A DNA stretch of 64,000 nt from Paractinoplanes tereljensis (GCF_016862435.1 NZ_BOMY01000044.1:103980-167979), one strand, 5' to 3'; positions 42,438-51,931 are shown, counted from the first letter of the stretch. Notes: generated by a model from the letters alone, not told the origin. Program-made: numbers and translations.

Positions 42438-43585
42438 CCCTTACGGGCGGTCACCAGCAGGCCCAGCGGCTTGCCGACCAGTGAGTCCCGCCGCACGGCC
42501 AGCCGGTCGGCCACCCCGTCCAGCGCCTTCGCCGCCGGTGCCGACGGGTCGGCCAGCACGATCGGGTTGCCGGCGTCGCCGGCCTCGCGCACTCGGGTGT
42601 CCAGCGGGATCTGCCCGAGCAGCGGCACCGAGGCACCCACGGTCTTGGTCAGCGAGTCGGCCACGGCCTGACCACCGCCGCTGCCGAAGACCTCCATCCG
42701 AGAGCCGTCCGGCAACTCCAGCCAGGACATGTTCTCCACGACGCCGACCAGGCGCTGGTGGGTCTGCAGCGCGATCGCGCCGGCCCGCTCGGCCACCTCG
42801 GCGGCGGCCTCCTGCGGGGTGGTGACGACCAGGATCTCGGCGTTCGGCAGTAGCTGGGCCAGCGAGATGGCCACGTCGCCGGTGCCCGGCGGCAGGTCGA
42901 GCAGCAGTACGTCCAGGTCGCCCCAGTAGACGTCGGCCAGGAACTGCTGCAGCGCCCGGTGCAGCATCGGCCCGCGCCACACCACTGCCGCGTTACCGGC
43001 GGTGAACATGCCGATCGAGATCACCTTCACGCCGTGTGACTGTGGCGGCATGATCATTTCTTCGACACGGGTGGGCCGGCCCTCCACGCCCAGCATCCGC
43101 GGGACCGAGTGACCGTAGATGTCCGCGTCGACCACGCCGACCGCCAGACCGCGCTTGGCCAGGGCCGCCGCCAGGTTCACGGTGACACTCGACTTGCCGA
43201 CCCCGCCCTTGCCGCTGGCCACCGCGTACACCCTCGTGCGGGAGCCGGGCTGGGCAAACGGAATGACCGGTTCGGCGGTCGCGGAACCACCGCGCAGCGT
43301 GGTTTGCAGCGCTTTGCGCTGCTCTTCCGACATCACCCCGAAGTCGACCGACACCGTGGTGATCCCGGGGATCTTGGTAAGCGCGGCGGTGATGTCGTTG
43401 TTGAGCTTGTCGCGCAGCGGGCAGCCGGCCACGGTGAGGAGCAACTCGACCTTGACGGTGCCGTCGGCGACGGTGAAGCCCTTGACCATGCCGAGGTCGG
43501 TGATCGGGCGGCGGATCTCGGGGTCGTCGACGGTCGCGAGTGCGGTCTGAATCGCGTCCTCGAGCGTCGGTGCAGGAGCGGACAT
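42434..43585 (-). CDS. mrp: Mrp/NBP35-type P-loop iron-sulfur carrier ATPase
   Basis: A 383-residue protein. The N-terminal MIP18/DUF59-like domain (DPEIRRPITDLGMVKGF, VAGCPLRDKLNNDI) is followed by a MinD-type ATPase with the deviant Walker A ASGKGGVGKSSVTVNLA and VGVVDADIYGHSVPRMLG. The usual C-terminal CPxC motif is absent, as in many actinobacterial Mrp proteins. The role is probably iron-sulfur cluster carriage or assembly. Confidence 0.92.
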   Translation of the reverse strand: MSAPAPTLEDAIQTALATVDDPEIRRPITDLGMVKGFTVADGTVKVELLLTVAGCPLRDKLNNDITAALTKIPGITTVSVDFGVMSEEQRKALQTTLRGGSATAEPVIPFAQPGSRTRVYAVASGKGGVGKSSVTVNLAAALAKRGLAVGVVDADIYGHSVPRMLGVEGRPTRVEEMIMPPQSHGVKVISIGMFTAGNAAVVWRGPMLHRALQQFLADVYWGDLDVLLLDLPPGTGDVAISLAQLLPNAEILVVTTPQEAAAEVAERAGAIALQTHQRLVGVVENMSWLELPDGSRMEVFGSGGGQAVADSLTKTVGASVPLLGQIPLDTRVREAGDAGNPIVLADPSAPAAKALDGVADRLAVRRDSLVGKPLGLLVTARKG

Positions 43586-43606
43586 GTCGTCGATGCTACT
43601 GCTCAG

Positions 43607-44155
43607 TCAGGACCGCTCCGCTCCCCACTCCTTGCGATCCTCCTCCCACTCCGAGCGGGCCCGCTTCTCCCGTCGGTGGGCGGCTTCGTCCAGCTCATCG
43701 GCCAGCCGGGCGAGTTCGTTGCGGAGGAAGTCGCGGGTGGCCACCTCACCCAGCGCGATGCGCAGCGAGGCGATCTCCCGGGCCAGGTATTCGGTGTCGG
43801 CCTTCTGCATCGCGGCCCGGCGCCGGTCTTCCTCCATGGTCAGGCGGTCCCGGTCGGCCTGCCGGTTCTGCGCGAGCAGGATCAGCGGCGCGGCATAGGA
43901 GGCCTGCAAAGACAAGATCAAAGTCAGAAACGTGAAGGTGTACGGGTCGAACTGCAGCTTCGCCGGGGCCAGAATGTTCCACAGGAACCAGGCCGCGATC
44001 ACCAGCGTCATCCACACGATGAACTGGGCAGTTCCCATGTACCGGGCGATGTTCTCCGACCACTGCCCGAACGACTCCGGGTTGAACCGGGGCAACCGCA
44101 CCCGGCCCGGCTCCACCGGTTGATCGAGCCGGTCCCGGCGCGGCTCGGCGCTCAT
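43607..44155 (-). CDS. DUF1003 membrane protein
   Basis: A 182-residue protein. The segment FGQWSENIARYMGTAQFIVW leads to two membrane helices (LVIAAWFLWNILAP and TFLTLILSLQASYAAPLILL). A charged coiled coil (ADRDRLTMEEDRRRAA and onwards) fills the C-terminal half. It overlaps the upstream MgtE_N gene by 4 bp (ATGA), so the two are made together. Confidence 0.85.
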   Translation of the reverse strand: MSAEPRRDRLDQPVEPGRVRLPRFNPESFGQWSENIARYMGTAQFIVWMTLVIAAWFLWNILAPAKLQFDPYTFTFLTLILSLQASYAAPLILLAQNRQADRDRLTMEEDRRRAAMQKADTEYLAREIASLRIALGEVATRDFLRNELARLADELDEAAHRREKRARSEWEEDRKEWGAERS

Positions 44156-45438
44156 AGCTGCACCCCGTCCTCGGCCTCGGCGTCCGCGGCGTCCCGGTCC
44201 CGCCAGTCGCGCGGCAGCGAGTGGTCGAGCACGTCGTCGACCGTCACCGCACCGAGCAGCCGGTGCGTGTTGTCCACCACCGGCATGGCCACCAGGTCGT
44301 ACGTCGCCATCCGCTTGGTTATCTCGCCCAGCGAGATAGTCGGTCGCAGCGGTTCCAGGTCGTTGTCGACGATGCCGCCGAGGATCGACGCGGGCGGTTC
44401 GCGCAGCAGCCGCTGAAAGTGCACCATGCCCAGGTACTTACCCGTGGGAGTGGCCGACGGCGCCCGCGCCACGAAAACCTGGGCGGCCACCACCGGGGAC
44501 AGCTCCGGCTCGCGGATGCGGGCTAGCGCCTCGGCCACCGTCGCGTCCGGCGTCATGATCACCGGCTCCGAGGTCATCACCGCGCCGGCCGTGTTCGGCT
44601 GGTAGCTCATCAACTGCCGGACCGGGGCGGCCTCCTCCGGTTCCATCAGGTCGAGCAACACGGTCTGTTCCGTCTTGGGCAGCTCGGCGAGCAGGTCGGC
44701 GGCGTCGTCCGGGTCCATCCGCTCGAGCACGTCGGCGGCCCGCTCCCGGTCCAGCCGGGACAGGATCTCGACCTGGTCGTGCTCGGGCAACTCCTCCAGC
44801 ACGTCGGCCAGCTTGCGGTCGCTCAGCGCCGCCGCCACCTCGTTGCGCCGGGCGTCCGGCAGGTCCTGCAGGGCGTTCGCCATGTCGGCCGGGCGCATCG
44901 GTTCCAGCAGGGCCAGCAGGTTGGAGGTGCCCTGGGTGTCGGTCGGGCCGAACAGGTTGCGGACCCGCTCGAACTCGGCCTGGAAGACATGCCCGCGCCG
45001 GGCCAGCCGCCCGGTGTGCTCGCGGACGGCGACCCGGGTGACCAGCCATTCGTTGTTCCGGTTCAGGTCCATGCCGATGTCCACCACGTTGCCCGGGGTG
45101 CCGTGCCCGTCGCCGGTCTCCGGCATCACCGTGACCCGGCGGTCCAGCAGTTCCTCGACCACAAGCAGTTCGTTCGGCCGCTTCTCGAATCGGCGCAGGT
45201 TGAGCGTGCCGGTGCTGAGCACGACCGCCTCGGAGTCCATCGAGATGACCCGGCCGATCGGCAGGAAGATGCGCCGGCGCAGCGCCATCTCGGCGACCAG
45301 CCCCACCACCTGCGGTGGCCGGTTGGTGGTGCGCAGCCGGACCACGGCGTCCCGGACGCGGCCGACCCGATCGCCGTTGGGGTCGAAAACACCCAGGCCG
45401 GCGAGCCGGGCCAGATAAACCCTCGTCCCCATGGTCAC
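44152..45438 (-). CDS. MgtE N-terminal / CBS domain protein with PRC-barrel
   Basis: A 428-residue soluble protein. A PRC-barrel-like N-terminus (VYLARLAGLGVFDPNGDRVG), an MgtE_N helical bundle (LEPMRPADMANALQDLPDAR, DRERAADVLERMDPDDAADL) and a CBS pair (LLGAVTVDDVLDHSLP) are visible. The MgtE transmembrane domain is missing. It therefore resembles only the magnesium-sensing half of MgtE. With the coupled DUF1003 membrane protein it may form a two-part system, which is an inference. Confidence 0.85.
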   Translation of the reverse strand: MTMGTRVYLARLAGLGVFDPNGDRVGRVRDAVVRLRTTNRPPQVVGLVAEMALRRRIFLPIGRVISMDSEAVVLSTGTLNLRRFEKRPNELLVVEELLDRRVTVMPETGDGHGTPGNVVDIGMDLNRNNEWLVTRVAVREHTGRLARRGHVFQAEFERVRNLFGPTDTQGTSNLLALLEPMRPADMANALQDLPDARRNEVAAALSDRKLADVLEELPEHDQVEILSRLDRERAADVLERMDPDDAADLLAELPKTEQTVLLDLMEPEEAAPVRQLMSYQPNTAGAVMTSEPVIMTPDATVAEALARIREPELSPVVAAQVFVARAPSATPTGKYLGMVHFQRLLREPPASILGGIVDNDLEPLRPTISLGEITKRMATYDLVAMPVVDNTHRLLGAVTVDDVLDHSLPRDWRDRDAADAEAEDGVQL

Positions 45439-45465
45439 AGGCCCAGCCTAGGTTAGGGTCCGGAC

Positions 45466-46332
45466 ATGTCCACCTTGGCGTACGAGATCGTCGACGTGTT
45501 CACTGATCGCCCATTCGCCGGAAACCCGCTGGCTGTGGTCTATGGCGCCGATGATCTGGCCGGTGACCAGATGCACGCCCTGGCCCGGGAGTTCAACCTT
45601 TCGGAGACGGTCTTCGTTCTCCCGCCCACCCAGCCGGGTGCCACCTACCGGGCCCGGATCTTCACCCCCGAGTCGGAGCTGCCGTTCGCCGGTCACCCCA
45701 GCGTCGGTGCGGCGGTCACCTCGATGCGACGTGGCGATTTCCCGGCCGGGAAGGTCGTGCAGGAGTGCGGCGCCGGGCTGCTCTCGATCGACGTGCGGGA
45801 ATCCGGGACGGCCACGCTGACCGGCGGCGAGCCGACGCTCGGCGAGCCGCAGGACGCGGCCCCGCTGCTCGCGATGGCCGGCCTCGCGGGGGACGCGCTG
45901 GCTGCCCCACGTTCCGCCGGGTGCGGCTTGAGCTGGCTTTTCGTTCCGGTACGCCGTGAGCAGTTGGCGTCCGTACGCCTCGAATTGGCCGCGGCCGAAC
46001 GCCTGGCCGTCACCGATGTCTGTTTTTTCGCCTGGTCGCCGGAGTCACGCGAAGCGCACTCCCGGGTCCTGATCGCGGGCAGCGCGGTGCCCGAGGACCC
46101 GGCGACCGGTTCGGCCGCCCTCGGCCTCGGCGTGTGGCTGGTCGCCACCGGCTGGCTCCCGCCGGACGGCACCACCGACTACCGGATCCACCAGGGTTAC
46201 GAGATGAAGCGCCCGTCCCTGCTGGAGTGCACGGTCACCGCGGTCGACGGCCGCGCCGTCGCGGCCACCGTGACCGGCCACGTCTGCCCGATCGCCCGCG
46301 GCGAGATCGCGGTCCCGCCCTTCGTCGGTTAG
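45466..46332 (+). CDS. PhzF-family isomerase/epimerase-like protein
   Basis: A 288-residue protein with EIVDVFTDRPFAGNPLAVVY at the N-terminus, the Glu-containing segment FNLSETVFVLPP (family catalytic Glu), FAGHPSVGAAV and the second-domain GSAVPEDPATGSAALGLGV. PhzF relatives catalyse isomerisation in diverse pathways; phenazine synthesis is not implied here, as no phz genes are near. Its stop overlaps the convergent gene by 4 bp. Confidence 0.92.
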   Translation: MSTLAYEIVDVFTDRPFAGNPLAVVYGADDLAGDQMHALAREFNLSETVFVLPPTQPGATYRARIFTPESELPFAGHPSVGAAVTSMRRGDFPAGKVVQECGAGLLSIDVRESGTATLTGGEPTLGEPQDAAPLLAMAGLAGDALAAPRSAGCGLSWLFVPVRREQLASVRLELAAAERLAVTDVCFFAWSPESREAHSRVLIAGSAVPEDPATGSAALGLGVWLVATGWLPPDGTTDYRIHQGYEMKRPSLLECTVTAVDGRAVAATVTGHVCPIARGEIAVPPFVG

Positions 46333-46826
46333 GGCTTCCGCACCCGGTGCAACCGGAACGGGCGGCGCGTCTCGTTCCGGGCCGGCGTCTCCCGCGGGGT
46401 GTCGGCGCCCGAATCGGCCGGCAGGTTGGGCGCGGTGACCGGGACGTCCGGCTCGGACGGGGTCAGGCGGACCACGGCGCAGCCCGCGGCGGCCCAGCGG
46501 GTGACCAACTCGCCGAACGTGCCGGTGGCGTTGAGCCGCTTCTGCGCCAGTTGCGGCGCGATCGTCTCCCACTCCTCGGAGCCCGGCGCCAGGCGGGTCA
46601 CCGTCATGTCGCTGACCACGATCAGGCCGCCGGTGTCGCCGCGCAGGCGCACCGTCGCCGTCGCCGCCTCGGCCAGGCCCGGCGCGGACTGCTCGCCGGG
46701 CCCGGTCACCAGGATCAGCGACCCCTCCAGCGGCATGCACCAGAGCCCGAGCGCCGGCCCGTCTCCCACCGAGACCCAGGCCAGCGCCGCCTTCTTGAGT
46801 GCCTCTTCCAAGACCGCTGACGTCAC
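46329..46826 (-). CDS. hypothetical protein
   Basis: A 165-residue protein from GTG. Regular beta strands (ALAWVSVGDGPALGLWCMPL, SLILVTGPGEQ, GGLIVVSDMTVTRLAPG) suggest a split-barrel-like fold, but I do not recognise the family. The C-terminus is Arg/Pro-rich. It lies 9 bp downstream of the HAD gene on the same strand and is likely co-transcribed with it. Confidence 0.6.
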   Translation of the reverse strand: MTSAVLEEALKKAALAWVSVGDGPALGLWCMPLEGSLILVTGPGEQSAPGLAEAATATVRLRGDTGGLIVVSDMTVTRLAPGSEEWETIAPQLAQKRLNATGTFGELVTRWAAAGCAVVRLTPSEPDVPVTAPNLPADSGADTPRETPARNETRRPFRLHRVRKP

Positions 46827-46835
46827 CGCGACAGG

Positions 46836-47552
46836 TTACTTCGTCGCCATCGCCGTCGGGGCGGGCTGGAGCGTGTCGATCAGGCTGACCACCTCGGTCA
46901 GCGATCGCACGGTCCGCCCGGCGAAGTTGGTGTCCGCGTCGAACACCAGGTGATTCGCCAGGTCCGGCGCGGCCAGCCGGACCGGCGTCATGCCGACCGC
47001 GGCGGCGCCGGTCAGCTCATGGCTGCCGCCATCGCCGACATAAAGACATTCGGCGGGAAGAACATCAAGCTCATCGCAGGCCGCCAGGTAGATCTGCGGG
47101 TCCGGCTTGCAGACCCCGAGGCGTACGGAATAGATCTTGGCGTCGAGCAGTGGGGCGACCGGCATGCTCGGCAGGAAGGCCGGCAGTTCGTGCGTGCAGT
47201 CGCTGATCACCGCGGTGGCCAGGCCGCGCCGGCGGATCGCGGTCAGCGCGCTCACCGCGTCGTACCGCAGGCGGGTGTCGGCCTTCAGCGCGCTGATCCG
47301 GGCCGGGACACCGGCTCGCACCTGGGCCGGTCGGGGGCGGCCGCCCGCCTGCTCGATGACCCACCGTAGGGTGGCTTCCGCGTTGCCGTACCGGCCCCGG
47401 GCCCGCGCCCGGAAGGTGCGGTCGAGCACGCCGAGCACCGCTTCCGGATCGACGCCGAGGGAGCGGGCGATCTCGGCGTGCTGGGGTCCGCGCTGGACCG
47501 CGCGGGTCAGCGTGCCAAAAAAGTCAAACACGACCGCACGGTATGCGGGCAT
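46836..47552 (-). CDS. HAD-superfamily hydrolase
   Basis: A 238-residue protein. Motif I is VVFDFFGTLTRAV (nucleophile Asp; second Asp position F-G-T), motif II AVISDCTHELPAFL, motif III with Lys in GVCKPDPQIYLAA and motif IV YVGDGGSHELTGAAAVGM. A helical cap is inserted between motifs I and II. This is the subfamily IA pattern; the substrate is unknown. Confidence 0.88.
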   Translation of the reverse strand: MPAYRAVVFDFFGTLTRAVQRGPQHAEIARSLGVDPEAVLGVLDRTFRARARGRYGNAEATLRWVIEQAGGRPRPAQVRAGVPARISALKADTRLRYDAVSALTAIRRRGLATAVISDCTHELPAFLPSMPVAPLLDAKIYSVRLGVCKPDPQIYLAACDELDVLPAECLYVGDGGSHELTGAAAVGMTPVRLAAPDLANHLVFDADTNFAGRTVRSLTEVVSLIDTLQPAPTAMATK

Positions 47553-47687
47553 GGTAAATCAGCCTCCCGGGCATCGGATGGTCAAAAAGGGTCAGGACAC
47601 CGCGGTGACTGTAGTCGCGGCGTCACTCTCCGCTCAATAGCGATAGATGAATGTGCTGAACAACTCTGCAAGAAGCGACGGCCGGGG

Positions 47688-48605
47688 ATGAATGCGCGCT
47701 CACCGCGCGTTCTGACCGCGTTGTCCCTGGTCGTAGCGGTTCTGGCGGTCTCCTCGTCGGCTCCGCTCATCGCCTTCGCGGCAGCCCCTGCCATCGCCAT
47801 CGCGTTCTGGCGCAACGGGCTGGCCGCGGTCGTGCTGACTCCGGTCACGCTCGGCCCCCGCCGCCGGGAGTTGCGCGGCGCCACCCGCCGCGCGGTGACC
47901 TTCGGCCTGCTGGCCGGGGTGGCCCTGGCCGCGCACTTCGTCACCTGGATGCCGAGCGTCCAGCTGGGCTCGGTGGCGACGGCGACGGCGCTGGTGGCCA
48001 CCCAGCCGGTGTGGCAGGGCCTGATCGCCCTCGGGCAGGGTCGCCGGCCGTCGACCGCCGGTTGGCTCGGCATCGGGCTGGCGGTGGCCGGTGCGGTCTG
48101 GGCCACCGGCGCGGACGTGGGCGTCTCCCGGCAGGCGGTGCTGGCCGACGTGCTGGCCCTGCTCGGCGGGATGGCGGCCGCGGTCTACACGGCGCTCGGC
48201 GAGCAGGCCCGGGCCACGTTGAGCACCACGACGTACACCTGGATCTGTTACGGCACCTGCGCGGCCCTGCTCCTGCTGGTCTGCGTGATCGCGGGCATCG
48301 ACCTGACCGGTTACGACACCTCGACCTGGGCCGCCATCCTGGCGCTGGTGGTGGGGGCCCAACTGTTGGGCCACTCGATGTTCAACTACGCCCTGCACCA
48401 CACCTCGGCCACCACGGTGAGCGTCCTGATCCTTCTCGAAGTCCCCGGTGCGGCCCTGCTGGCCTGGCTGTGGCTGGGCCAGCAACCCCGGGGCGCCGCC
48501 CTGCCGGGCCTGGCCCTGCTCCTGGCCGGCGTGTTCGTCGTCATCCTCGGCGCCGCCCGTTCTCCGGCCGTTTTGTCCGGTACGGCGGGTCGCTCGTTGA
48601 ACTGA
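47688..48605 (+). CDS. EamA/DMT-family transporter
   Basis: A 305-residue protein with about ten hydrophobic helices and two EamA repeats (VAVLAVSSSAPLIAFAAAPA with IAIAFWRNGLAAVVLTPV; later ADVLALLGGMAAAVYTALGE and ALHHTSATTVSVLILLEVPG). These transporters export metabolites or amino acids; the substrate is unknown. ATG at 47688 has a GGGG-rich ribosome site. Confidence 0.88.
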   Translation: MNARSPRVLTALSLVVAVLAVSSSAPLIAFAAAPAIAIAFWRNGLAAVVLTPVTLGPRRRELRGATRRAVTFGLLAGVALAAHFVTWMPSVQLGSVATATALVATQPVWQGLIALGQGRRPSTAGWLGIGLAVAGAVWATGADVGVSRQAVLADVLALLGGMAAAVYTALGEQARATLSTTTYTWICYGTCAALLLLVCVIAGIDLTGYDTSTWAAILALVVGAQLLGHSMFNYALHHTSATTVSVLILLEVPGAALLAWLWLGQQPRGAALPGLALLLAGVFVVILGAARSPAVLSGTAGRSLN

Positions 48606-48658
48606 CGGGCCCGCTGGTTGGCGGCGGCCACCGGGGCGGGGTAGAGAAGGGGCATGCA

Positions 48659-49309
48659 ATGCATCGCGATCGATTCCGGATCTGGCCGGGCCTGGTGCTC
48701 GGGATCGCTCTCGTGATCGGCGGGTGCGGCGATCCCGGCGACGGCGAGGTCGTCGACGCGCCGGGTCTCACCGGTGGCTGGGCCACCGCCGGGTGCGGGG
48801 TGGCGCGCACCCCCGAGCACGTCACGGTCGGCGGGGTCGTGATGCCGACCACACCGCCCAGGCTGGAATCCGTGATGAACCGGATCGAGCAGGTCGGCCG
48901 CACCCAGTTCCCGGACAGCTACGCCGGCCTCGAGGTCGAGCAGGAACTGGTGCGGGCCGTGGTCTACCGGGTGCCGTCGGCCGAGTTCGACGACTTCATC
49001 CGCAAGACCGCCGAGGACGCATGCATCCTCGTGCGGGACGCCGCGCACTCCGCGGTCAGCCTGGCCGTCTGGCACGACCGGGTGGTCGCCGACCTGCCGT
49101 TCTGGAGCCACCAGGGAGTCCCCATCGTCAGCATCGGGGCCCGGCACGACGGCACCGCCGTGGAGATCGGCACCCGAGATGTCACCAAGGCCCGCACCGC
49201 CCTGCTGGGCCGCTACGGCAGCCGGGCGCCGCTGATGTTCGTCTCGGCCGACCCGGTTCGCCCGCTACCGTCCCCGACCAGCCGGATTGCGCCGCCACCC
49301 GGTTCGTGA
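48659..49309 (+). CDS. putative lipoprotein of unknown function
   Basis: A 216-residue protein. The signal region IWPGLVLGIALVIGGCG has a lipobox-like IGGC with Cys at residue 23. The mature part has two further Cys (AGCGVART, DACILVRD) that may pair. No known domain is recognised. AGAAGGGG lies about 8 bp before the ATG. Confidence 0.7.
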   Translation: MHRDRFRIWPGLVLGIALVIGGCGDPGDGEVVDAPGLTGGWATAGCGVARTPEHVTVGGVVMPTTPPRLESVMNRIEQVGRTQFPDSYAGLEVEQELVRAVVYRVPSAEFDDFIRKTAEDACILVRDAAHSAVSLAVWHDRVVADLPFWSHQGVPIVSIGARHDGTAVEIGTRDVTKARTALLGRYGSRAPLMFVSADPVRPLPSPTSRIAPPPGS

Positions 49310-49320
49310 CGGGTCATCGG

Positions 49321-49755
49321 TCAGGAGAAATTGCCGCCGGCCACGGCGTAGATCACGATGGCCGCGACGCCCAGTCCGACCAGCGCGGTCACGATCCAGC
49401 CGACGATGATGCCGGCCAGAGCCATGCCGGCACCGCCCGAACCGTCGCGGGCGATGCGCTTGCGGGCCACGTGCCCGAGGATCGCGCCGACGATGCCGAG
49501 AATCGCCCCGAAGCCGTAGAAGCACAGGCCCAGCACGGCCGCGCACGACACCACCAGCGACGCGATGGCCAGGCCCTCGGTCTGCTGCGGCGGCGGATAT
49601 CCGTACGGATTGACCGGCGGCGGTAGATACGGCGCGGGCGCGGGCTGCTGGTAGTAGCCGGCCGGCGCGTACGGGTCCGGCGCCGGCGGCGTGTACGGGT
49701 CCGGCGGCGGGGGATTCGAGCCGGGCGGCTGGTAGGGCTGATAGGGGTCGGTCAT
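49321..49755 (-). CDS. DUF4190 membrane protein with Pro/Tyr-rich N-terminus
   Basis: A 144-residue protein. The first 60 residues are disordered (many PYxP repeats). Two membrane helices follow (IASLVVSCAAVLGLCFYGFG; IIVGWIVTALVGLGVAAIVI) with the linker ILGHVARKRIARDGSGGAGM characteristic of DUF4190. The function is unknown. A second member is encoded at 50828-51373. GGAGG is 4-8 bp before the start. Confidence 0.85.
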   Translation of the reverse strand: MTDPYQPYQPPGSNPPPPDPYTPPAPDPYAPAGYYQQPAPAPYLPPPVNPYGYPPPQQTEGLAIASLVVSCAAVLGLCFYGFGAILGIVGAILGHVARKRIARDGSGGAGMALAGIIVGWIVTALVGLGVAAIVIYAVAGGNFS

Positions 49756-49874
49756 CGTGGCCTCCGTGCGACTGGTGCGGAGGTCACTGTAAACAAGCAG
49801 GTCTCGTACGTCGCGCGTGCGCCACGGGGGTGCGATGTTTGCCCTGACTCAACGGACGGGGCAGGATCGCTCGC

Positions 49875-50783
49875 ATGGTCTTCGACGCCCGCTCCAGCAG
49901 CGGAAGCCGTTCCCGGCGCGACGCCACCCGCCCCTCGGCGGGCCGGCGGCCGCGCACCGGCGCTACCGAGAGTTCCGAGTCGCCGGCGGCGACCGAGGCC
50001 GGCGAACCGGATGAAGCACCGGTGACGCTGCGGCTCGACGGGAAGGTCGCGCTGGTCACCGGCGCTGGCAGTCCCGACGGCATCGGCTATGCGACGGCCC
50101 GGCGGCTGCGCGACATCGGAGCCCGGGTCGCGATCGTGTCGACCACCCGGCGCATCCACGAGCGGGCCGCCGAGCTGGGCGTCACCGGGTTCGTGGCTGA
50201 TCTGACCGACGAGGCCGAGGTGGGTGCGCTCGCCGACGCGATCACCGACCAGCTCGGTGACGTCGAGGTGCTTGTCAACAACGCGGGCCTGGCCAGCCGG
50301 GCCTCGCCCGAGGTGCTGCGCCCGGTGTCGCAGCTCACCTACGACGAGTGGAAGGCGGAGATCGACCGGAACCTCAGCACCGCGTTCCTGTGCAGCCGCG
50401 CCTTCCAGGGCGCGATGGCCGAGGGCGGCTGGGGCCGGATCGTGAACCTCGCGGCCACCGCCGGGGCGATCAACGCGCTGCCGACCGAGGCCGCGTACGC
50501 GGCGGCGAAGGCCGGCGTGGTCGGGCTGACCCGGGCCCTCGCGATGGAGCTGGTCGCCGACGGCGTCAACGTCAACTGCGTCGCCCCGGGCACGATCTAC
50601 ACGGCGGCGTCCACGGTGACGGAAATCAAACAAGGCTTGGGTACGCCGATCGGCCGTCCCGGAACACCGGACGAGGTCGCCGCCGCGATCGCGTTCCTCT
50701 GCTCGCCGGCCGCCTCGTACATCACCGGCCAGATGCTCGTCGTGGACGGCGGCAACAGCGTGCGGGAGGCGGAGTTCCGCTGA
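49875..50783 (+). CDS. short-chain dehydrogenase/reductase (FabG-like)
   Basis: A 302-residue protein whose SDR core starts at about residue 50: KVALVTGAGSPDGIGYATAR (NAD(P)-binding), LVNNAGLASRAS (NNAG motif), the catalytic Tyr and Lys in AYAAAKAGVVGLTRAL with Ser/Thr two turns earlier, and GRPGTPDEVAAAIAFLCS. The preceding 49 residues are polar and disordered but keep strong third-position GC. GTG at 50022 would remove them and give a normal-length enzyme; neither start has a clear advantage. Confidence 0.85.
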   Translation: MVFDARSSSGSRSRRDATRPSAGRRPRTGATESSESPAATEAGEPDEAPVTLRLDGKVALVTGAGSPDGIGYATARRLRDIGARVAIVSTTRRIHERAAELGVTGFVADLTDEAEVGALADAITDQLGDVEVLVNNAGLASRASPEVLRPVSQLTYDEWKAEIDRNLSTAFLCSRAFQGAMAEGGWGRIVNLAATAGAINALPTEAAYAAAKAGVVGLTRALAMELVADGVNVNCVAPGTIYTAASTVTEIKQGLGTPIGRPGTPDEVAAAIAFLCSPAASYITGQMLVVDGGNSVREAEFR

Positions 50784-50827
50784 CGATCCTTGAGGGCCGG
50801 TGAATTGACCCGGCCCTCACCTGCGGA

Positions 50828-51373
50828 TCAGTACGTGGTGGTCGCGCCGTTGCCGACCGCCACGGCGATGATGATCACGTAGCCGATGCACACCAGCACA
50901 CCGAGCCCGGTGAAGATGTAGCCCAGCCAGAGACCGGCCGTGGCCAGGCCTTCGCCCTGCTCACCGGTCTGCCGGATCTGCTTCTTGGCCAGGTGACCGA
51001 GGACGATCGCGGCCGGCGAGAAGACGAACGCGAACACCAGCGCCAGGATCGCGAGCGTGTTGGTGCTGGCGACCGGGACGTAGACCGGCTGACCGTACGG
51101 TCCGGGCTGACCGTAGCCACCCGGCTGGCCGTAGGGGCCGGGCTGCTGGCCATAGGCGTTCGGCGGCGGCCCGTAAGCGTTCGGCTGCGCGTAGGGATCC
51201 GGCTGGCCTTGCTGGTAGGGCTGGCCGCTCGTCGGGGGCGGCGGGTAACCGGGCTGACCACTGACCGGCGGCTCGGGCGGAGCGTTGTACGGAGTGGTGG
51301 GATCGGCCGGCTGCCCGTACGGCTGCGAGGGCTGATATGGGTCCGGCGCACCGCCGGACGGGGGGTATGTCAT
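50828..51373 (-). CDS. DUF4190 membrane protein with Gln/Pro/Tyr-rich N-terminus
   Basis: A 181-residue protein: about 110 residues of PYGQPGGYGQPG-type repeats, then two membrane helices (LAILALVFAFVFSPAAIVLG; YIFTGLGVLVCIGYVIIIAV) with HLAKKQIRQTGEQGEGLATA between. It is paralogous in layout to the 49321-49755 gene. ATG at 51373 is used; GTG-type upstream starts would add only 9 residues. Confidence 0.85.
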   Translation of the reverse strand: MTYPPSGGAPDPYQPSQPYGQPADPTTPYNAPPEPPVSGQPGYPPPPTSGQPYQQGQPDPYAQPNAYGPPPNAYGQQPGPYGQPGGYGQPGPYGQPVYVPVASTNTLAILALVFAFVFSPAAIVLGHLAKKQIRQTGEQGEGLATAGLWLGYIFTGLGVLVCIGYVIIIAVAVGNGATTTY

Positions 51374-51460
51374 GAGGACCTCTCCATCGTTTCCCGGCAC
51401 CGTACTAGGACCGGTGTCGGATCGGAGGCCGGGTCGCAGCGTTCGTGTGTCTCAGATCCG

Positions 51461-51886
51461 TCAAGACAGCCTGGTCAGATTGCCCACCGCGCGCTCGACG
51501 GCCAGGCATCGATCCTCGACGTAGTCGATGCCCGCCTCCTCGGCGAGCCGCCGGCCCTCGGCCGAGACGATGCCGCTCTGCAGCCACACCGCCGGCGCTT
51601 TGATGGCGATGGCCTGCCGAACCACCGCGACCGCGTCCCGCGCCGGCCGGAACACGTCGACCAGGTCGATCGGCTCGTCGATATCGGCCAGCGTCGGAAC
51701 CGCCTTCACCCCGAAGACCTCGTCGGCGAACGGGTTGACCGGGATGATCCGCCAGCCGTGCCGAAGCATCTGCCGAGGCACGGTGTGCGCCGCCTTGAAC
51801 GGGTCACGCGAGGCACCCACCACGGCGATGACGCGGGCTTCAGCCAGGATCTGCTGTGCATCCCTCATGCCATCGACTGTAGCCAT
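51461..51886 (-). CDS. CoA-binding domain protein
   Basis: A 141-residue Rossmann-like protein: ARVIAVVGASRDPFKAAHTV near the N-terminus, GWRIIPVNPFADEVFGVKAV, DLVDVFRPARDAVAVVRQAI and APAVWLQSGIVSAEGRRLAE. This is the stand-alone CoA_binding family; the ligand and role are unconfirmed. The start could also be ATG 51868. Confidence 0.85.
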   Translation of the reverse strand: MATVDGMRDAQQILAEARVIAVVGASRDPFKAAHTVPRQMLRHGWRIIPVNPFADEVFGVKAVPTLADIDEPIDLVDVFRPARDAVAVVRQAIAIKAPAVWLQSGIVSAEGRRLAEEAGIDYVEDRCLAVERAVGNLTRLS

Positions 51887-51931
51887 CCCGGCGGCGCCCT
51901 CCGCGGCGCCCAGCGGCGTCCCTCGCGGCGC

